From Jaapia argillacea MUCL 33604 (Eukaryota; Basidiomycota; Agaricomycetes; Jaapiales; Jaapiaceae): DNA of 64,000 nt. The stretch spans positions 1 to 64,000 of the forward strand of contig KL197721.1 of NCBI GenBank assembly GCA_000697665.1. The letters run 5' to 3'. The notes beneath the pieces were generated by a model. It did no database searches. It was not told the DNA's origin and saw nothing but the letters and a program-made list of their open reading frames with translations. A program made the position numbers and the translations under genes. Numbering within the stretch: position 1 is the stretch's first letter; the number at the start of each line of letters is the position of its first letter. Shown here in pieces: positions 11,247 through 23,134 of the stretch.

Positions 11247-14200
11247 TCAACAAACTCGTTTTTCCGGATTTCGAACCACCACAGCATCTTTAGCAAGCTC
11301 GAGATCCGCGAGGTCTCCCGTGTGCTCGAACCGGGTTGTCAACACAGTTGCGTACTGTTCAGCGATACGAGGTCGAGCAGGGTGATTGTCGGGGATAAGC
11401 TGGACGGCTTCACGAAGACAACGGATGGCCAAGTCAAGGTCTTCCACGTTTCTTGTCTCCTTGTATCGGGTAAACACTGCCATTCCAACGTCGGCCAGCC
11501 TCTCCGGTCTTGCAGGGTGCCCGGGAGGCGTGAAAGATGCTGCTTCAACAAAACTATTGATTGCAAAGTCAAGGTCTGCTGGGGAACGCAGACGGATGAA
11601 ACGATGAAGGACTGCCACCCCCAACCTATGGACGACGGCAGATCGGTAGGGGTGACCAACTGGTGTAAAGGACACAGCTTTGCTGAGCAACTCAACCGCA
11701 GACTCTAAATCCCTGATGTCCCCCAGTATGTTATAGCGGTTGTCGAGCGCAACTCCGAGATTACTGAGTAAGCGGTTTCGATCTGGATGATCATCCGAAG
11801 TCTGCGATGCACTGTTACGAAGCTCCGTGATTGCGGACGTCAGGTCTGATAGGTCTCCCACTTGTTTGAATCATGCGATGAGAGCCTTGCCAAGGTTTTT
11901 CAAAACAGTGGGGTTGGGATTCGTCGATAGTTGAGCGGCTGTCGAAAGCGCTGAGATTGCAGAGTCGATGTCTGCCATATTTCCGAAGCGCCCGAAACGA
12001 GAGGAGAGGAACATCCCAAGGTTGTTCAGAGTTGCGCGCCTGTCCGGATCATTAACTGGCAACAGTTGATCAGCTCTTTGGATTCTTGAGACTGACAAAT
12101 CAAGGTCATCCAGGTTCTCCGAAACCCAGAACCGGCTGTGCAGCAGGCGACCGATGTTGTTTAGCACGTGTGGCTTTTCTGGGTGGGTATCTGCGAGGGA
12201 GCTGGCAAATAGCTCCAGTACTGAGATAGCGTCGTCCAAGTCGTCGGTATCTCCCTGCAGGTCGAAACGCATCTCGAGTGTCAACGAAAGGTCCGCCACC
12301 AAACCGAAGAGATGTGAATCATCCTCCCGAGAGACTCGAATGGCCTCTCTGAACTTGGAGATCGCAGAATCAAGATCTGCACCATTGCCGCGTCGATTAT
12401 ATCGTGACCTTAATGATACAGCACAAAGGCGGAGAAGATGGGGGAGGTCAGGATAGTGTGCGGGGACCGAGAATTTGGAATCCTCGTGATTTTGGATTGC
12501 AGAGTCGATGTCGCCGATGTCGCCCCTGGCTTCGAATCGTGAGGATAAGGAGGTGGCGAGCTCGATGACGTCGCTGGATCTTTCATGTTCATCGTCTGGG
12601 ATGATTGAGAGGCACTCTTCTAACGACCTGATACCGTCGTCGAGATCCACTATTTCTCCTGATTCATCGTAACGTTTGATCAAAGCTGCGCCAAGATGAT
12701 GAAGAAGTTTACGCTTGTCAACACCGTCGGTGGAGGCGATGGAATTGGCTCGTTCAAGGATTGAGATGGCATCGGCGAGATCTGGAGCACGCCCACGACG
12801 GCTATATCGGTGGAAGAGGGCCCTTCCCAGCGCACCGAGGACAGGAAACGCGTCCGGATTTCCTTGTGGGAACGTGCCTGCGACATCCCGTAAAAGAACA
12901 ATGGCAGTATCCAGAGTACTGAGGTCACCCTCCGCTCCGTCGAGCTCAAATCGGTTCAGATTAAACATGGCCAATGCCATGCGTTCATCGTGTTCGGTAG
13001 CTCCTCCACAATCGGCATCAGGATCTCTTTTGAACCTCTCTTGTTCAGTACGAAGGCCAGAGCTGGCGTAATAGATGTGAGAAAGGCCGAGAAGGCATTG
13101 AAACGACGTACGAGGAAAATTCTAGAAAGGAAGGGATGTCCATGCCACTCGAGTCGACGTCATCGGTTGAAGGGGGGTTCAAATATGTGAGAAAGTTCGA
13201 TATTGTGGGCCTGCGCACAGCATCTGAATCCCAGCAAGTGTTCATGATGCGCCAATAGGTCTCAGAAAATTCGAGTTGCAGGGGCTTGGTGGGTCGCGCT
13301 GCGTGCAAAATTTCGCCCATGACGGCGATGTCGTGGTGAAGCTCGAAAAAGGGCAGCTTTCCGGTGAATATCTAGACCACGTTCATGAGTTCATGGAGAC
13401 TCAACAGATGATCAACACCAACCTCATACATAACCATCCCAAGGGCGTAAATGTCACTTTTGAAAGATGGCCTCGACGAATCCCTATCCTGCTCGGATTG
13501 GAAAAGCTCAGGAGCCATCCATCGTATTGTTCCTCCACTACGGGACGTCGCAGTTTGTAAAGTTGGGGATGTGTAAGCGAGAGTCGCCAGTCCGAAATCA
13601 GCGAGTCGGGCTGAACGGTCTTTGCCCACAAGAATGTTTGACTTATCGGAGAGGTAAACTCGAATTCCGAGACGAAAGATGGAGTCCGCATCCTCGACTC
13701 ACCCCTTTCAGATCTCCGTGAACAAGCCGTTTAGTATGCAAGTACTCAATTCCGGTTGCGATTTCTTTGAGCTAGAGAAATAATGATGTCTACCGAATTA
13801 TTCAGAGGGATAGATACTTACTAGTTTGGGCTTATCGGCAGAAGGATTCTCTTCGAGGTATTCAACAACACTCCCATGGAACATCCAGGGGCTGATCATA
13901 CATAGAGGGAACAAGGTTGTAGAGATCCCTAGGAATGGTAGGACGTTGTCGTGCTTCAACCGCTTCCAGATTATGGCTTCGGAGCAAAAGTCCTGTTGCA
14001 GCGTAAAATAAGTGTAATGAACACGGAACGGGGAAAATGCGAGCGCAACTCGTTTTAATTGATACAATGGCTTCCCGTAGAAAATTCGAAACACTTTGAA
14101 TGCAACTTCGGTAGAGCCATAACGGCCTCGATATACATCGGCGAAATATCCATTGGAGCGTGGCCACTCCTCTATCTTCTCGAGGGATGCCTTTTCGATG

Positions 14201-14403
14201 GTGAAGTAACTGGGCAGTATTCCTAGGCGTCCACAAAGAGTCTTGAGGTAGTGCAGAGAGCGCTGATCTGAGTCAAAAACATGTTCTTCGTCAAACCTGT
14301 CAGTCGCCTGGGATATGTGGGTCAGCGAAACGGTCATCTCGAGCGGAGACAGGGAAGCAAACACCTCGTTCAGAAGATCAACTACTAGTCTGGCAGTACA
14401 CAA
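11247..14403 (-). CDS. Protein kinase (TKL-like) fused to TPR array; one in-frame TGA
   Basis: The kinase domain runs from about 14220 to 13050. It shows NGYFADVYRGRYGSTEVAFKVF (degenerate Gly loop and the VAxK-type Lys), DFCSEAIIWKRLKHDNVLPFLG, HGDLKG joined by an intron to SNILVG (catalytic loop HGDLKGSN), LADFGLA, and GGTIRWMAPELF. An intron of about 48 bases near 13075-13120 joins it in frame to a long array (12980-11247) of about eleven units of 45-50 residues. Each resembles GDLxDLxxAI...LxxLGxALxxRF, a tetratricopeptide pattern. Such kinase-TPR proteins are common in basidiomycetes and probably use the repeats for partner binding. A TGA at 11871-11873 sits exactly where each repeat has Arg (LGKALIA-stop-FKQVGDL), and the frame then runs on to 11247. 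Upstream exons may reach about 15400, so the true start is uncertain. No CHAT or NACHT domain is seen. Confidence 0.8.
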
Positions 14404-15776
14404 CTCTGGATCTTTACTCAGCTCAGAGAAGATGGAGTCAGATGTAAGAAGAATTTCATAATGCTAAGAAGCTCGATATCGCAGAGATAAGTAGCATGAT
14501 TCCGCAGAAGCTCAAAGCGTTTCTTGTCCTTCGGGAGCGACAATGCGACAAGGACTGATCAACAACGCCCCACTTCAAGCGGCGTGGAGCAAGACCAGAC
14601 TCACCAGGACGCGAACAGATTGAGGGGGCGGAGTATACAAGGTCCATCGATGTAGTGGCGATATTGCGCCAATTCAAAAGAAGCACAAGAACACACGAAC
14701 TCTTCTCATATGCCGACCATTTCTCAAGAGTGTTCAGCACTGAAAGATGCCACCTTGGGAGGTTCAGCTTCACGTGGTGGGGGTTGGATCGCAGGACACA
14801 CGGCGTACCTGATAGCATCATGGATTTTCCAGTCAGACCGAGGCGTAGATCGAAGATCCGTCTTCCAGCATCCCGACTCTACGTAAGGCAATGATAGGGT
14901 AAGGAGTTCCCCCGCCAGGCTCTGAAGAGTGGAGTCAACAAACTGGTTTCATTATGGCAAAGCGCGATCTGACAGACCTTGTGGAGTTGCAGCTTGTCGG
15001 AGAGCTCCTTCATCCTCTGGAAAACAGTTGACAACCACACATCGGCCGGCGTCGATTCGAATGGAATGTCCATCGCATGTTGGGGTGTCAGTGGTGGCAG
15101 CCAGATCTGCAGAGATAATAAGCCCGAGAGGATCAGTCGTGGCAAACGAAGTGGACTGAGTGTTTGGGTTAGTAACGTAAATTACAGCGGTATGGGTACA
15201 TGGGGATTGGCACCCAACGACCCTGAACCTAGCGCCTATGAATAAGCGCACAGGAACACACCTCCGGACGAGACTCTAAATGGTCAGCCAGTTCTTCTGT
15301 GAGAACTTCAAGAGTGTTGAATGGTCGATCCTTGATCGCGCTAGCAACTACACCACCATACCGGGGGGATGTTTTCCAGAGGTCGATTCAGAGGCACGAC
15401 AACGGTCTTGCACTCGAGGTCAGCTTGTCACTGATTGAGGTCGTTTTGACGTCCCTAGCGCAAATCAATTGAGCATCGGCTGATCTCAAATGTCCGTGCG
15501 ACGTTTGACACTCAGACCCCAATGAGACATTTCTTGCTACCTCTGGTAGACAGTTAATTCAACCTTGGCGAAACAACACATAGTGGTAACACAGAGCTTT
15601 ACGAATATACAGTATTTTATTCAATTATCATTCCACTGCTCATACATATCTCGAGTTGGTCCGGACAGAGATGGAGAAACAGTCATGACATTGTAATGGT
15701 ATACGGACATTGGGCCTTAATGGTGTGGTATCTCAATAACCCAGCTCCGAGCAAGCCCTCAACCTGGAGAATGGAG
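14404..15776 (-). other. Probable 5' exons of the kinase-TPR gene plus flank
   Basis: Minus-strand stretches here look coding but cannot be joined with confidence. Examples are ESTPADVWLSTVFQRMKEL at about 15000-15060 and KDRPFNTLEVLTEELADHLE near 15260-15330, the latter followed by GTGTGT as a possible donor. They lie in the right place and strand to encode an N-terminal region of the kinase-TPR protein. The sequence from about 15400 to 15776 shows nothing I recognise and runs into the assembly gap. Confidence 0.35.
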
Positions 15777-16745
15777 NNNNNNNNNNNNNNNNNNNNNNNN
15801 NNNNNNNNNNNNNNNNNNNNNNNNNNNNNNNNNNNNNNNNNNNNNNNNNNNNNNNNNNNNNNNNNNNNNNNNNNNNNNNNNNNNNNNNNNNNNNNNNNNN
15901 NNNNNNNNNNNNNNNNNNNNNNNNNNNNNNNNNNNNNNNNNNNNNNNNNNNNNNNNNNNNNNNNNNNNNNNNNNNNNNNNNNNNNNNNNNNNNNNNNNNN
16001 NNNNNNNNNNNNNNNNNNNNNNNNNNNNNNNNNNNNNNNNNNNNNNNNNNNNNNNNNNNNNNNNNNNNNNNNNNNNNNNNNNNNNNNNNNNNNNNNNNNN
16101 NNNNNNNNNNNNNNNNNNNNNNNNNNNNNNNNNNNNNNNNNNNNNNNNNNNNNNNNNNNNNNNNNNNNNNNNNNNNNNNNNNNNNNNNNNNNNNNNNNNN
16201 NNNNNNNNNNNNNNNNNNNNNNNNNNNNNNNNNNNNNNNNNNNNNNNNNNNNNNNNNNNNNNNNNNNNNNNNNNNNNNNNNNNNNNNNNNNNNNNNNNNN
16301 NNNNNNNNNNNNNNNNNNNNNNNNNNNNNNNNNNNNNNNNNNNNNNNNNNNNNNNNNNNNNNNNNNNNNNNNNNNNNNNNNNNNNNNNNNNNNNNNNNNN
16401 NNNNNNNNNNNNNNNNNNNNNNNNNNNNNNNNNNNNNNNNNNNNNNNNNNNNNNNNNNNNNNNNNNNNNNNNNNNNNNNNNNNNNNNNNNNNNNNNNNNN
16501 NNNNNNNNNNNNNNNNNNNNNNNNNNNNNNNNNNNNNNNNNNNNNNNNNNNNNNNNNNNNNNNNNNNNNNNNNNNNNNNNNNNNNNNNNNNNNNNNNNNN
16601 NNNNNNNNNNNNNNNNNNNNNNNNNNNNNNNNNNNNNNNNNNNNNNNNNNNNNNNNNNNNNNNNNNNNNNNNNNNNNNNNNNNNNNNNNNNNNNNNNNNN
16701 NNNNNNNNNNNNNNNNNNNNNNNNNNNNNNNNNNNNNNNNNNNNN
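15777..16745. other. Assembly gap (969 Ns)
   Basis: Undetermined bases. Sequence on both sides is AT/GC balanced and shows no repeat or gene that clearly crosses the gap. The 16746-17206 right flank carries no recognisable gene. Confidence 1.
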
Positions 16746-17206
16746 CCTCTGGGCAGGCTCAGGGGAGCCAACGTTGAATGCACAACATTCTGGTGTCACT
16801 AAGGTGGTGTCCCAGAGCCCTGCGTGATGTTGTGGAGGCAATGCCAAGGTGACATTTCCGGAACGGCAGACGGACGTTTCCGCAAACGATAGGTTGAGAC
16901 AGCTCTGAGAACGACAACCTGACCTCCATCCTGGGCACGAAAAAATCTATCATTTGATCACATAACAATAACAACTTTTTGAGATCCTGTTGACAGTTTA
17001 CAGGTTTGGTGGTGTACATCGTGATGGTGCTCGTGAAGAGAACAAGAAAGGACTGTCCCTCAAGAATCTTGGCGCTTACCCGAGTCGACACCAAGCTCCC
17101 AGCCTGCGAATCTGGAAAACAGGGTCCCTGGCTAAGGACCTCGACTTGAAACAATACGTCGAATCGCAAGTAACATAAATCCTCACGACAATACACTCAT
17201 CGTCAC

Positions 17207-18589
17207 CTAACCAAAATACTCCTCTACAAGCGCCTTCTTCCTCAACTCCAACAACACACCTTCCATCTCCTCCCTCCCAGGTATCTTGGGCGGCATCAGC
17301 TGCTCCGGAGTCAAGAATGGTATAAACGCAGCAGCAGCTCTAGCCATCGCCTCCGTAACATTCGCTCCATCCTCGCCAGCCCCCGCATGTATCCCCAAGC
17401 CACCATCCTGAATGGTGGATTTACTCCGCTTCTCCAACGCACCATCGGGAGGAGGCATATCGGCATCACCATCTTCTGGGGCTTTCCGTTTGCTAACTGG
17501 GTTGGAAGGTGTGGACGATTCAGTGTCTGATATTTTGAGGTGGGTGGTGGAGGGACGAGGTATTGGGGGGATAGGATCTGTTGTGGGTAGACCGAGGACT
17601 ATGCGAACGTTCTGGTATGCTGCCTCCCATTCTGTAAACCGATATAGACGAATTAGAGTAAGCGAGGAAGAATGGAGTGGAAACAAGGCAGACCTTCGTC
17701 CTCTTTCTTCATTTCATCTTCGAGTAATGTACCATCTACTTCGTCCAAGTCACCATAATAACTGGGTCCTTGGTTGGTAAACTTTTTGTAAAAGCTCTGA
17801 ACCTAGTTTGAGAGGTGCGCGTAAGTCAGGGCCCAGAGAAGGAAGAGAAGTACGCACTTGGTTTTCTTCGTCCTCTTCTTTCTTCTTCGACTCGAACAAT
17901 TCTCGTACACCTGGTAGGTCTTTTGCTCGACCAAAGTATCTGTATAAATGGAAGTGAGGAAAAACGTTGTATGATGAGGCAGTGGCTTTACAGAGATGCG
18001 TGGTCGCGGTGTGCATTTCGTGTCAAGAAAGGACACTCACTTGTAACCTTTTGTACCAGGTACCTCCCGACCGTCATCATCCAACATGGGAACGTTTCGC
18101 CGATAGTTAGCTCCCCCAAGAGCAACGATTTGATTCTCCCAATGCCGTTTTTCTCGCATGAGCTTGTTGATCTCATCGTTCAGGTCACGGGTTTCGTAGT
18201 CCGTCAAGCCAGCTGTGGTGGCGAAGGGGTAGATTGGCGTGCGGTAGTGTCACAGGAGGTCGTGAATTGACGTAGAAAGTGAAGGTCAGCAGATAGCAGC
18301 AGTCGTCATAAGCAAATGTCCACTCGCCATCCTGGATCTTGCTAACCTTCCGACTGATCTCTCTCAGAATCTCACCTCTCCATCTCTCACAATCCCTCAG
18401 ACTCTTACATGCACTCGCCATACGGGGTCGGCGGTCTGCACGAGTCCCAAGCCCAAGCTCCGCTGCTTGGGCCTCCCGGAAACGGTACAGCATAGATTGC
18501 GCCTTTTCTTCATTACGAGCCTATTGAAACCCAGAAGAAAGAGGATTATTGAGACCCTATGGGTGGCATTGTGGAGAGGAGCATACCAT
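17207..18589 (-). CDS. ISY1: Pre-mRNA-splicing factor ISY1
   Basis: ISY1 is a component of the NineTeen/Prp19-associated spliceosome complex and acts in the nucleus. The first exon holds only the ATG (18587-18589). A 66-base intron (18521-18586) follows, then ARNEEKAQSMLYRFREAQ, the hallmark N-terminus of the family. After KIQD comes an intron (18213-18327) that begins GC rather than GT, leading to AGLTDYETRDLNDEINKL and REKRHWENQIVALGG. Later exons give GYKYFGRAKDLPGVREL and a Pro/Ser linker, ending with MPPKIPGREEMEGVLLELRKK and EEYFG. The order and length (about 280 residues) fit the family. The 5' end lies about 140 bases from the tRNA-Ala gene. Confidence 0.95.
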
Positions 18590-18727
18590 GGTTGATGATG
18601 GAGAGAAGTCAAGCTTGTTCGAAACCCTTTGAATTTGGTATGTTGCGATGTTGAATTGCTGGCCTCCCTTTTCGCACAGTCAGACACTGAACGACCTCAA
18701 GTACATCTTATGCCCCAATCTAACATA

Positions 18728-18799
18728 GGGCACTTGGCACAGTGGTAGCGCGCACGCTTCGCATGCGTGAGGTCGGGAGTTCAATCCTCCCAGTGTCCA
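18728..18799 (+). tRNA. tRNA-Ala (anticodon CGC)
   Basis: A 72-base cloverleaf without intron. The acceptor arms GGGCACT and AGTGTCC pair (with one G-T), the D arm carries AGTGGTAG, the anticodon stem is CACGC/GCGTG around the loop TTCGCAT with anticodon CGC, and the T loop is TTCAATC-like within GGGAGTTCAATCCTCCC. A run of nine Ts begins a few bases after the end and should stop RNA polymerase III. Confidence 0.95.
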
Positions 18800-18884
18800 T
18801 TGAGTTTTTTTTTCTCTAACGCAATTATGTGTTACAGTATCGATAGACCAAGACGGATGGCAACGTCCGGCAACCCGTCGCCTG

Positions 18885-21800
18885 TTACACCTTGTCGCTG
18901 GGCAGTGGAGTGGCTAGGAAACCACTTCGCTGCCATGCATCCACCCACGCTGCAGCGTCTGCCTTTCCCAGGATCGCCACCTTTTCCTTCAAGGTTGTGG
19001 ACTCTGTAACGGCCTTTGATATATCAAGTCGAACTGTCCCCATGGGTTCTGTGTTATCATGGACGCGGATCGACTTGAAAAATTCGACAAGCTTTAAGGC
19101 CGGATTATATCTTGCTCGCTCCTCATCCAGAGTGGAGTTGCCAACGTGGTAGGTTTCCAGCTTCGACAACCATTGCCTGTAGGAAACCAGAGGCACATTG
19201 AGGCGATTGGCGATTGGCTGAAGAATCGAGGACCAGGTGACTGGGCGCGAGTGAACAATGTGAAGAGTGGGGTGATCCGAGTTTCGCATCTCAGCAAGCG
19301 CTGCAGCCGCATGTTGAATCTGAATCCACGATATCGTCTGAAACTCGAGTATGAGCGAAGGGAGGGATGCAACCTAGATCTGAGCGCACTTACTCCTTCG
19401 ACGTCGGGTAAGCAGCCTACAAGGTTTGCAGATTTGACGAGCGCAGGGAACCATTCCCTTTCATTCCAATACCCATTGCAACCTCCAGTGAGCTGACCCA
19501 TTCGGATGGTAATGGGCCGGAGAGGTGTTTGTTCATGTGCGATTTCAAGAATCCGTTCACCGACGTATTTTGATTCGCTGTACCCGGTTCCCACGGCAAC
19601 ACTTGGATCGACGATCGACGTCTCGAGTGCAGGTCCCGAGAATGTGGGGTCTATCAACCGTGATGCATATTGAGGGTAAATGGGGCAGCAAGGTGGGGGA
19701 TAACTTACTTCTAAACACCCCGATGGAACTGACGAAGACCAGACGAGGCGGCTGCGGGTGTGGAGATGCTAGAGCTAGGTCCACGAGGTTACGCAAGCCC
19801 GCAATGTTACTCTCAAAAGATTTGAGAGACAAGTTAAAGTCGACACGCCAAGCTGTGGGAGGTTAAGTTTGGGAAGTGAAGAGTGCCAGGGACGTCGACT
19901 GACCATTGTGTATAATGTGTGTAACAGTGTGGCGAATCTGCAAGGGGTGTCACGAAGAATTCTCGACGAAACGAGTGAAACCGCCTACCTCTTCAAATAC
20001 TTCTGGGACCAGTCCTAAATAGGGTTTGCTCAAGTCACCCACCAAGAAAACGGCCTTCGGGTGGCTTATGAGGTCGGGACTGAGCCCTCTGATCGCCAGA
20101 GCATCCTTTTGTCGTTTACCAAGTGTGTCGCCATCGATCCCCGGGCGGTTGATGACGTACACCTTGGAGACGACGTTCTCTTCTGCTGACAGAAAACGAT
20201 GCAGAAGCTCGCATCCCAAACCTCCAGTTGTACCCGTCAATAATATAACATCGCCCTCAACGGGGTCGGAAGTCCGGGATTTGACATGAGTCGACAAACC
20301 GGTGGAATATTTGGCTATCATAGAGTCAACCTCCTTGATCTTCTCCTTGATGCGATCCAGTTTCGTGTTTGTATCAGTCCCTACAGAGGCTGATATCACT
20401 TTTGCAAGTGACTCGACGGAAGGATGCTCGTAGACGAGAGTGGAGGGTAACCTTTGGGCTGTTCCTGGGGATGTCTGTCGGAGACCACGAAGAATGGAGT
20501 TGCGAATCCAGGTGGCCTGCAAACTAGAGGCGCCTTGGTTAGGACCGAAATGATGTCAACAAGTGCGTTCTTACCTGTCACAACCATACTGGAACAGATC
20601 TACGTTGGGTGACACGCTCTTCTTCATCACACTCTCCACAGTTTCACGAACGAAAGACAGTGTCGTCTCATACGTCCAGATCGTGGGAGCTGGTATGTGA
20701 GATTGAGTTGATTGCGCGACCGTCGTGTAGAGGGCGTCGATCTCAGCATCATAGGAAGTTAGGACAGCCTGTCGCCTGGCAGTGCCCTTTGCCGTATATG
20801 TGAATGGTTTCGAAGAAGATGCCACGAGGATCATCTAGAATGGTGATGAGTGGCGACAATAGCTTCTATACAGATTTTCTCACCTCCTTGAATATCCGAG
20901 AATGTTGCGGAGCAAATGTATTCATCCTCTCGACAGTAGGCCTGATAGTAGATGCCATTCAGTCGATGGTAATCCCGCGACAATGCAATACTTGCCAAAT
21001 GAGATTCCTGAACTTCACAAGCTCGAATTCGTCATTAGAGGCAAAAGCGAATTCCTTCTTGGGATCAATGATAATGCCGTTCTGGAACCGTCCCCGACCA
21101 AACATAACAGCAGACTGAACGTGTGGGTCCAGGCATAGGATGGTTTCTGTATAATGGTTACGGATGAAGCAAGAATAAGTCAAATTAAGGTGCAAAGGAA
21201 ACGGCGCACTGACCCAAGGGGCCCGGATTGGTCTTGGGAACGGTGGGATTGAGAACGATGCCAAGGATTTCGCGTAAAGTGAGAATCTTACCTTCTCGCC
21301 TGTCGACAGCATGATCTGGTCATCTGCTCTCCCAAATATCTTCCAAAGCCCCGGCTTGGTCGGGTGGGGAGCCACTAGATCATTAGTAGCATATGCCGGA
21401 ATATCCTTGACGGAGGTATTGATAATCCGTGGTGTATGATGGGTATGTTGCTGTCGTTGATGGTTCAGAATAACACGGCGTGGTGGCTATGATCAGAACA
21501 AAAGCCTTACCAACAATACAACTTCAAAAGTACCATCGCCCATAGGTCTGAACTCCGGAAGTAAGTGTGGTGATGGTAGAAAATATTCCCAGTCCATTCC
21601 GGGATTATCTACAGAACAATAAGTCAACGTTTATGATGGGAAATGTCTATAAGTCACTTACTTGGGAGGAAAGTGGAGACAATCCCAGCTTCAGTACTGG
21701 AGATGCCAGATATAAGAGAGCCCGGAGCCAACACGATCCCACTCACCATCCATAAGTTGGAATAATCGTGATCCCTTGGCTGACTAGGAAGTCGCCAACT

Positions 21801-23134
21801 TGCTTGTTCAAGGGCCCCCCACCGTACATCTGTTCGCTAAACATGGATCACACCCAAATTTCGCGGAAATTATCGACTCACAATCGCCTTCATGGTTCTC
21901 ATGTATTGAACATATTGATCATTTCTGGACCACGCCTGACATGAAAGTCAGCTTGAGAGAAGAGATAGACGACATAAAACCGCGGACGAACCTCGATAAA
22001 AGTAGGAGCGCAGCAAACCAATTGACTCCGAGTTATCATGGTACCCTCGAAGACGTTGGTGGGGGTTGGGAAAGTAGCAGGCGATGCGGGTGCGAAGACA
22101 GACATGGTGATACCAGTTGTTGCCTAAGTCCACGTCAGAATTGGGTGCATTCGCTCCGGAACGTTGACAAACCGCAATGGTCAACTGCAGGACGCCCATC
22201 GCGTGGAACATCGGCATAGAATGACAACCCATAATGACGCTCGCTAGATCCACTTGACCAAAGGCTATAATTCCCGTCTCAGAGATCAACAAGAAGGCCG
22301 ATAAGAAGGGACGTGCATGGTATTCTGGCAAGCATTAGAAGTCCACGATGGGACCATATGATAGGCTTTGGGAAACGCGTTGAACCTGGTTGGCCAAGTA
22401 AGAAGTAGTAGATTCGGAGTCGATGTCAGCTCACCCGAGGAATGCAAAATCAAACCCGGAGCGTCTAAATCGTATTGAACCTCTGGAAACCAAGCAAAAT
22501 CATCAAGCTTCCCGCCGGAGTCGAGTCTATTTCCTCCTCCAATATTCACCAGAGGGTACAGATCTCCAAACCCTGGCATTTGTTCCACCTGAACACCATG
22601 TCCTAAGCCCTTGAGACCAGCCTGCGCGAGGGCCTTAAAGGCGGGTTCACAACCAACGAAAAGACACTTCGCATGGGTTTCGCTCATTAGTTGTGTAATG
22701 GCCTCTGGTGAATTCCTGGGAGATATGGGGAAGATAGTATGTCCCGTAAGGAGCACACCGAGCATGAAGGTGAAGTAAGTGATGGTGTCTGGCGACGCGG
22801 TAGTTAGAGTCACGAATTGCCCAGGGGTCAACAATGTGGGAATCGAACCTGCAGCAGCTAAAACACCGATGACGAGGGGCCTCTCTGTACCTCCTGCTAC
22901 AGCTTTCAAAGTGGCTGAAATAAGATGAGCGGCACGATGCATCCCTTTCAGGAGCTCCAGCATCGAAATTGCCCGAGTGTCTGTGCCATCGTGGAACATA
23001 AAAAAAGGATGATCGGGACTGTTATTGCGATGCCATTGGTACAGCTGGGGTAGCACCAAAGTATCTTCATGAAATGGAGGAACGCGAAATGTGTCGCCCC
23101 GAAAGGCTTGGGTGCTGGAACCGGGTGGCTTCAT
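18885..23134 (-). CDS. Adenylate-forming reductase (A - carrier - thioester reductase; NRPS-like)
   Basis: Enzymes of this kind activate a carboxylic acid as AMP ester, load it on a phosphopantetheine arm and release it reductively as an aldehyde or alcohol. The start at 23134 gives MKPPGSSTQAFRGDTFRVP. The adenylation region (about 23050-20900) includes GLILHSSG near 22440, FHAMGVLQLTI near 22200, YGGGPLNKQVGDFLVSQG near 21800 and PGLWKIFGRADDQIMLSTGEK near 21310. The carrier motif GCDSLQATW at about 20595-20510 is split by an intron. The reductase region has the nucleotide-binding TGTTGGLGCELL near 20230, FVSSIGVF near 19730, and YSESKYVGE near 19570 (Tyr and Lys of the active site). It ends GFLATPLPSDKV at 18885. 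All three domains look complete. The distal reductase lacks any condensation domain, so this is not an elongating NRPS. Substrate not predictable; an aryl acid or aminoadipate-like acid are options, although the lysine-pathway enzyme is usually larger. Confidence 0.93.

Noticed and set aside
11247-12980. CHAT protease or NACHT/NB-ARC domain next to the TPR array (NLR-like receptor)
   Set aside because: No P-loop nucleotide-binding segment and no His-Cys protease block; the partner domain is a protein kinase.
15683-16847. Three 360-codon open frames
   Set aside because: They are produced only by the run of Ns; there is no sequence behind them.
18885-23134. Multi-module NRPS or lysine-pathway aminoadipate reductase
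   Set aside because: There is no condensation domain and the protein is shorter than the usual aminoadipate reductase; a stand-alone adenylate-forming reductase fits better.
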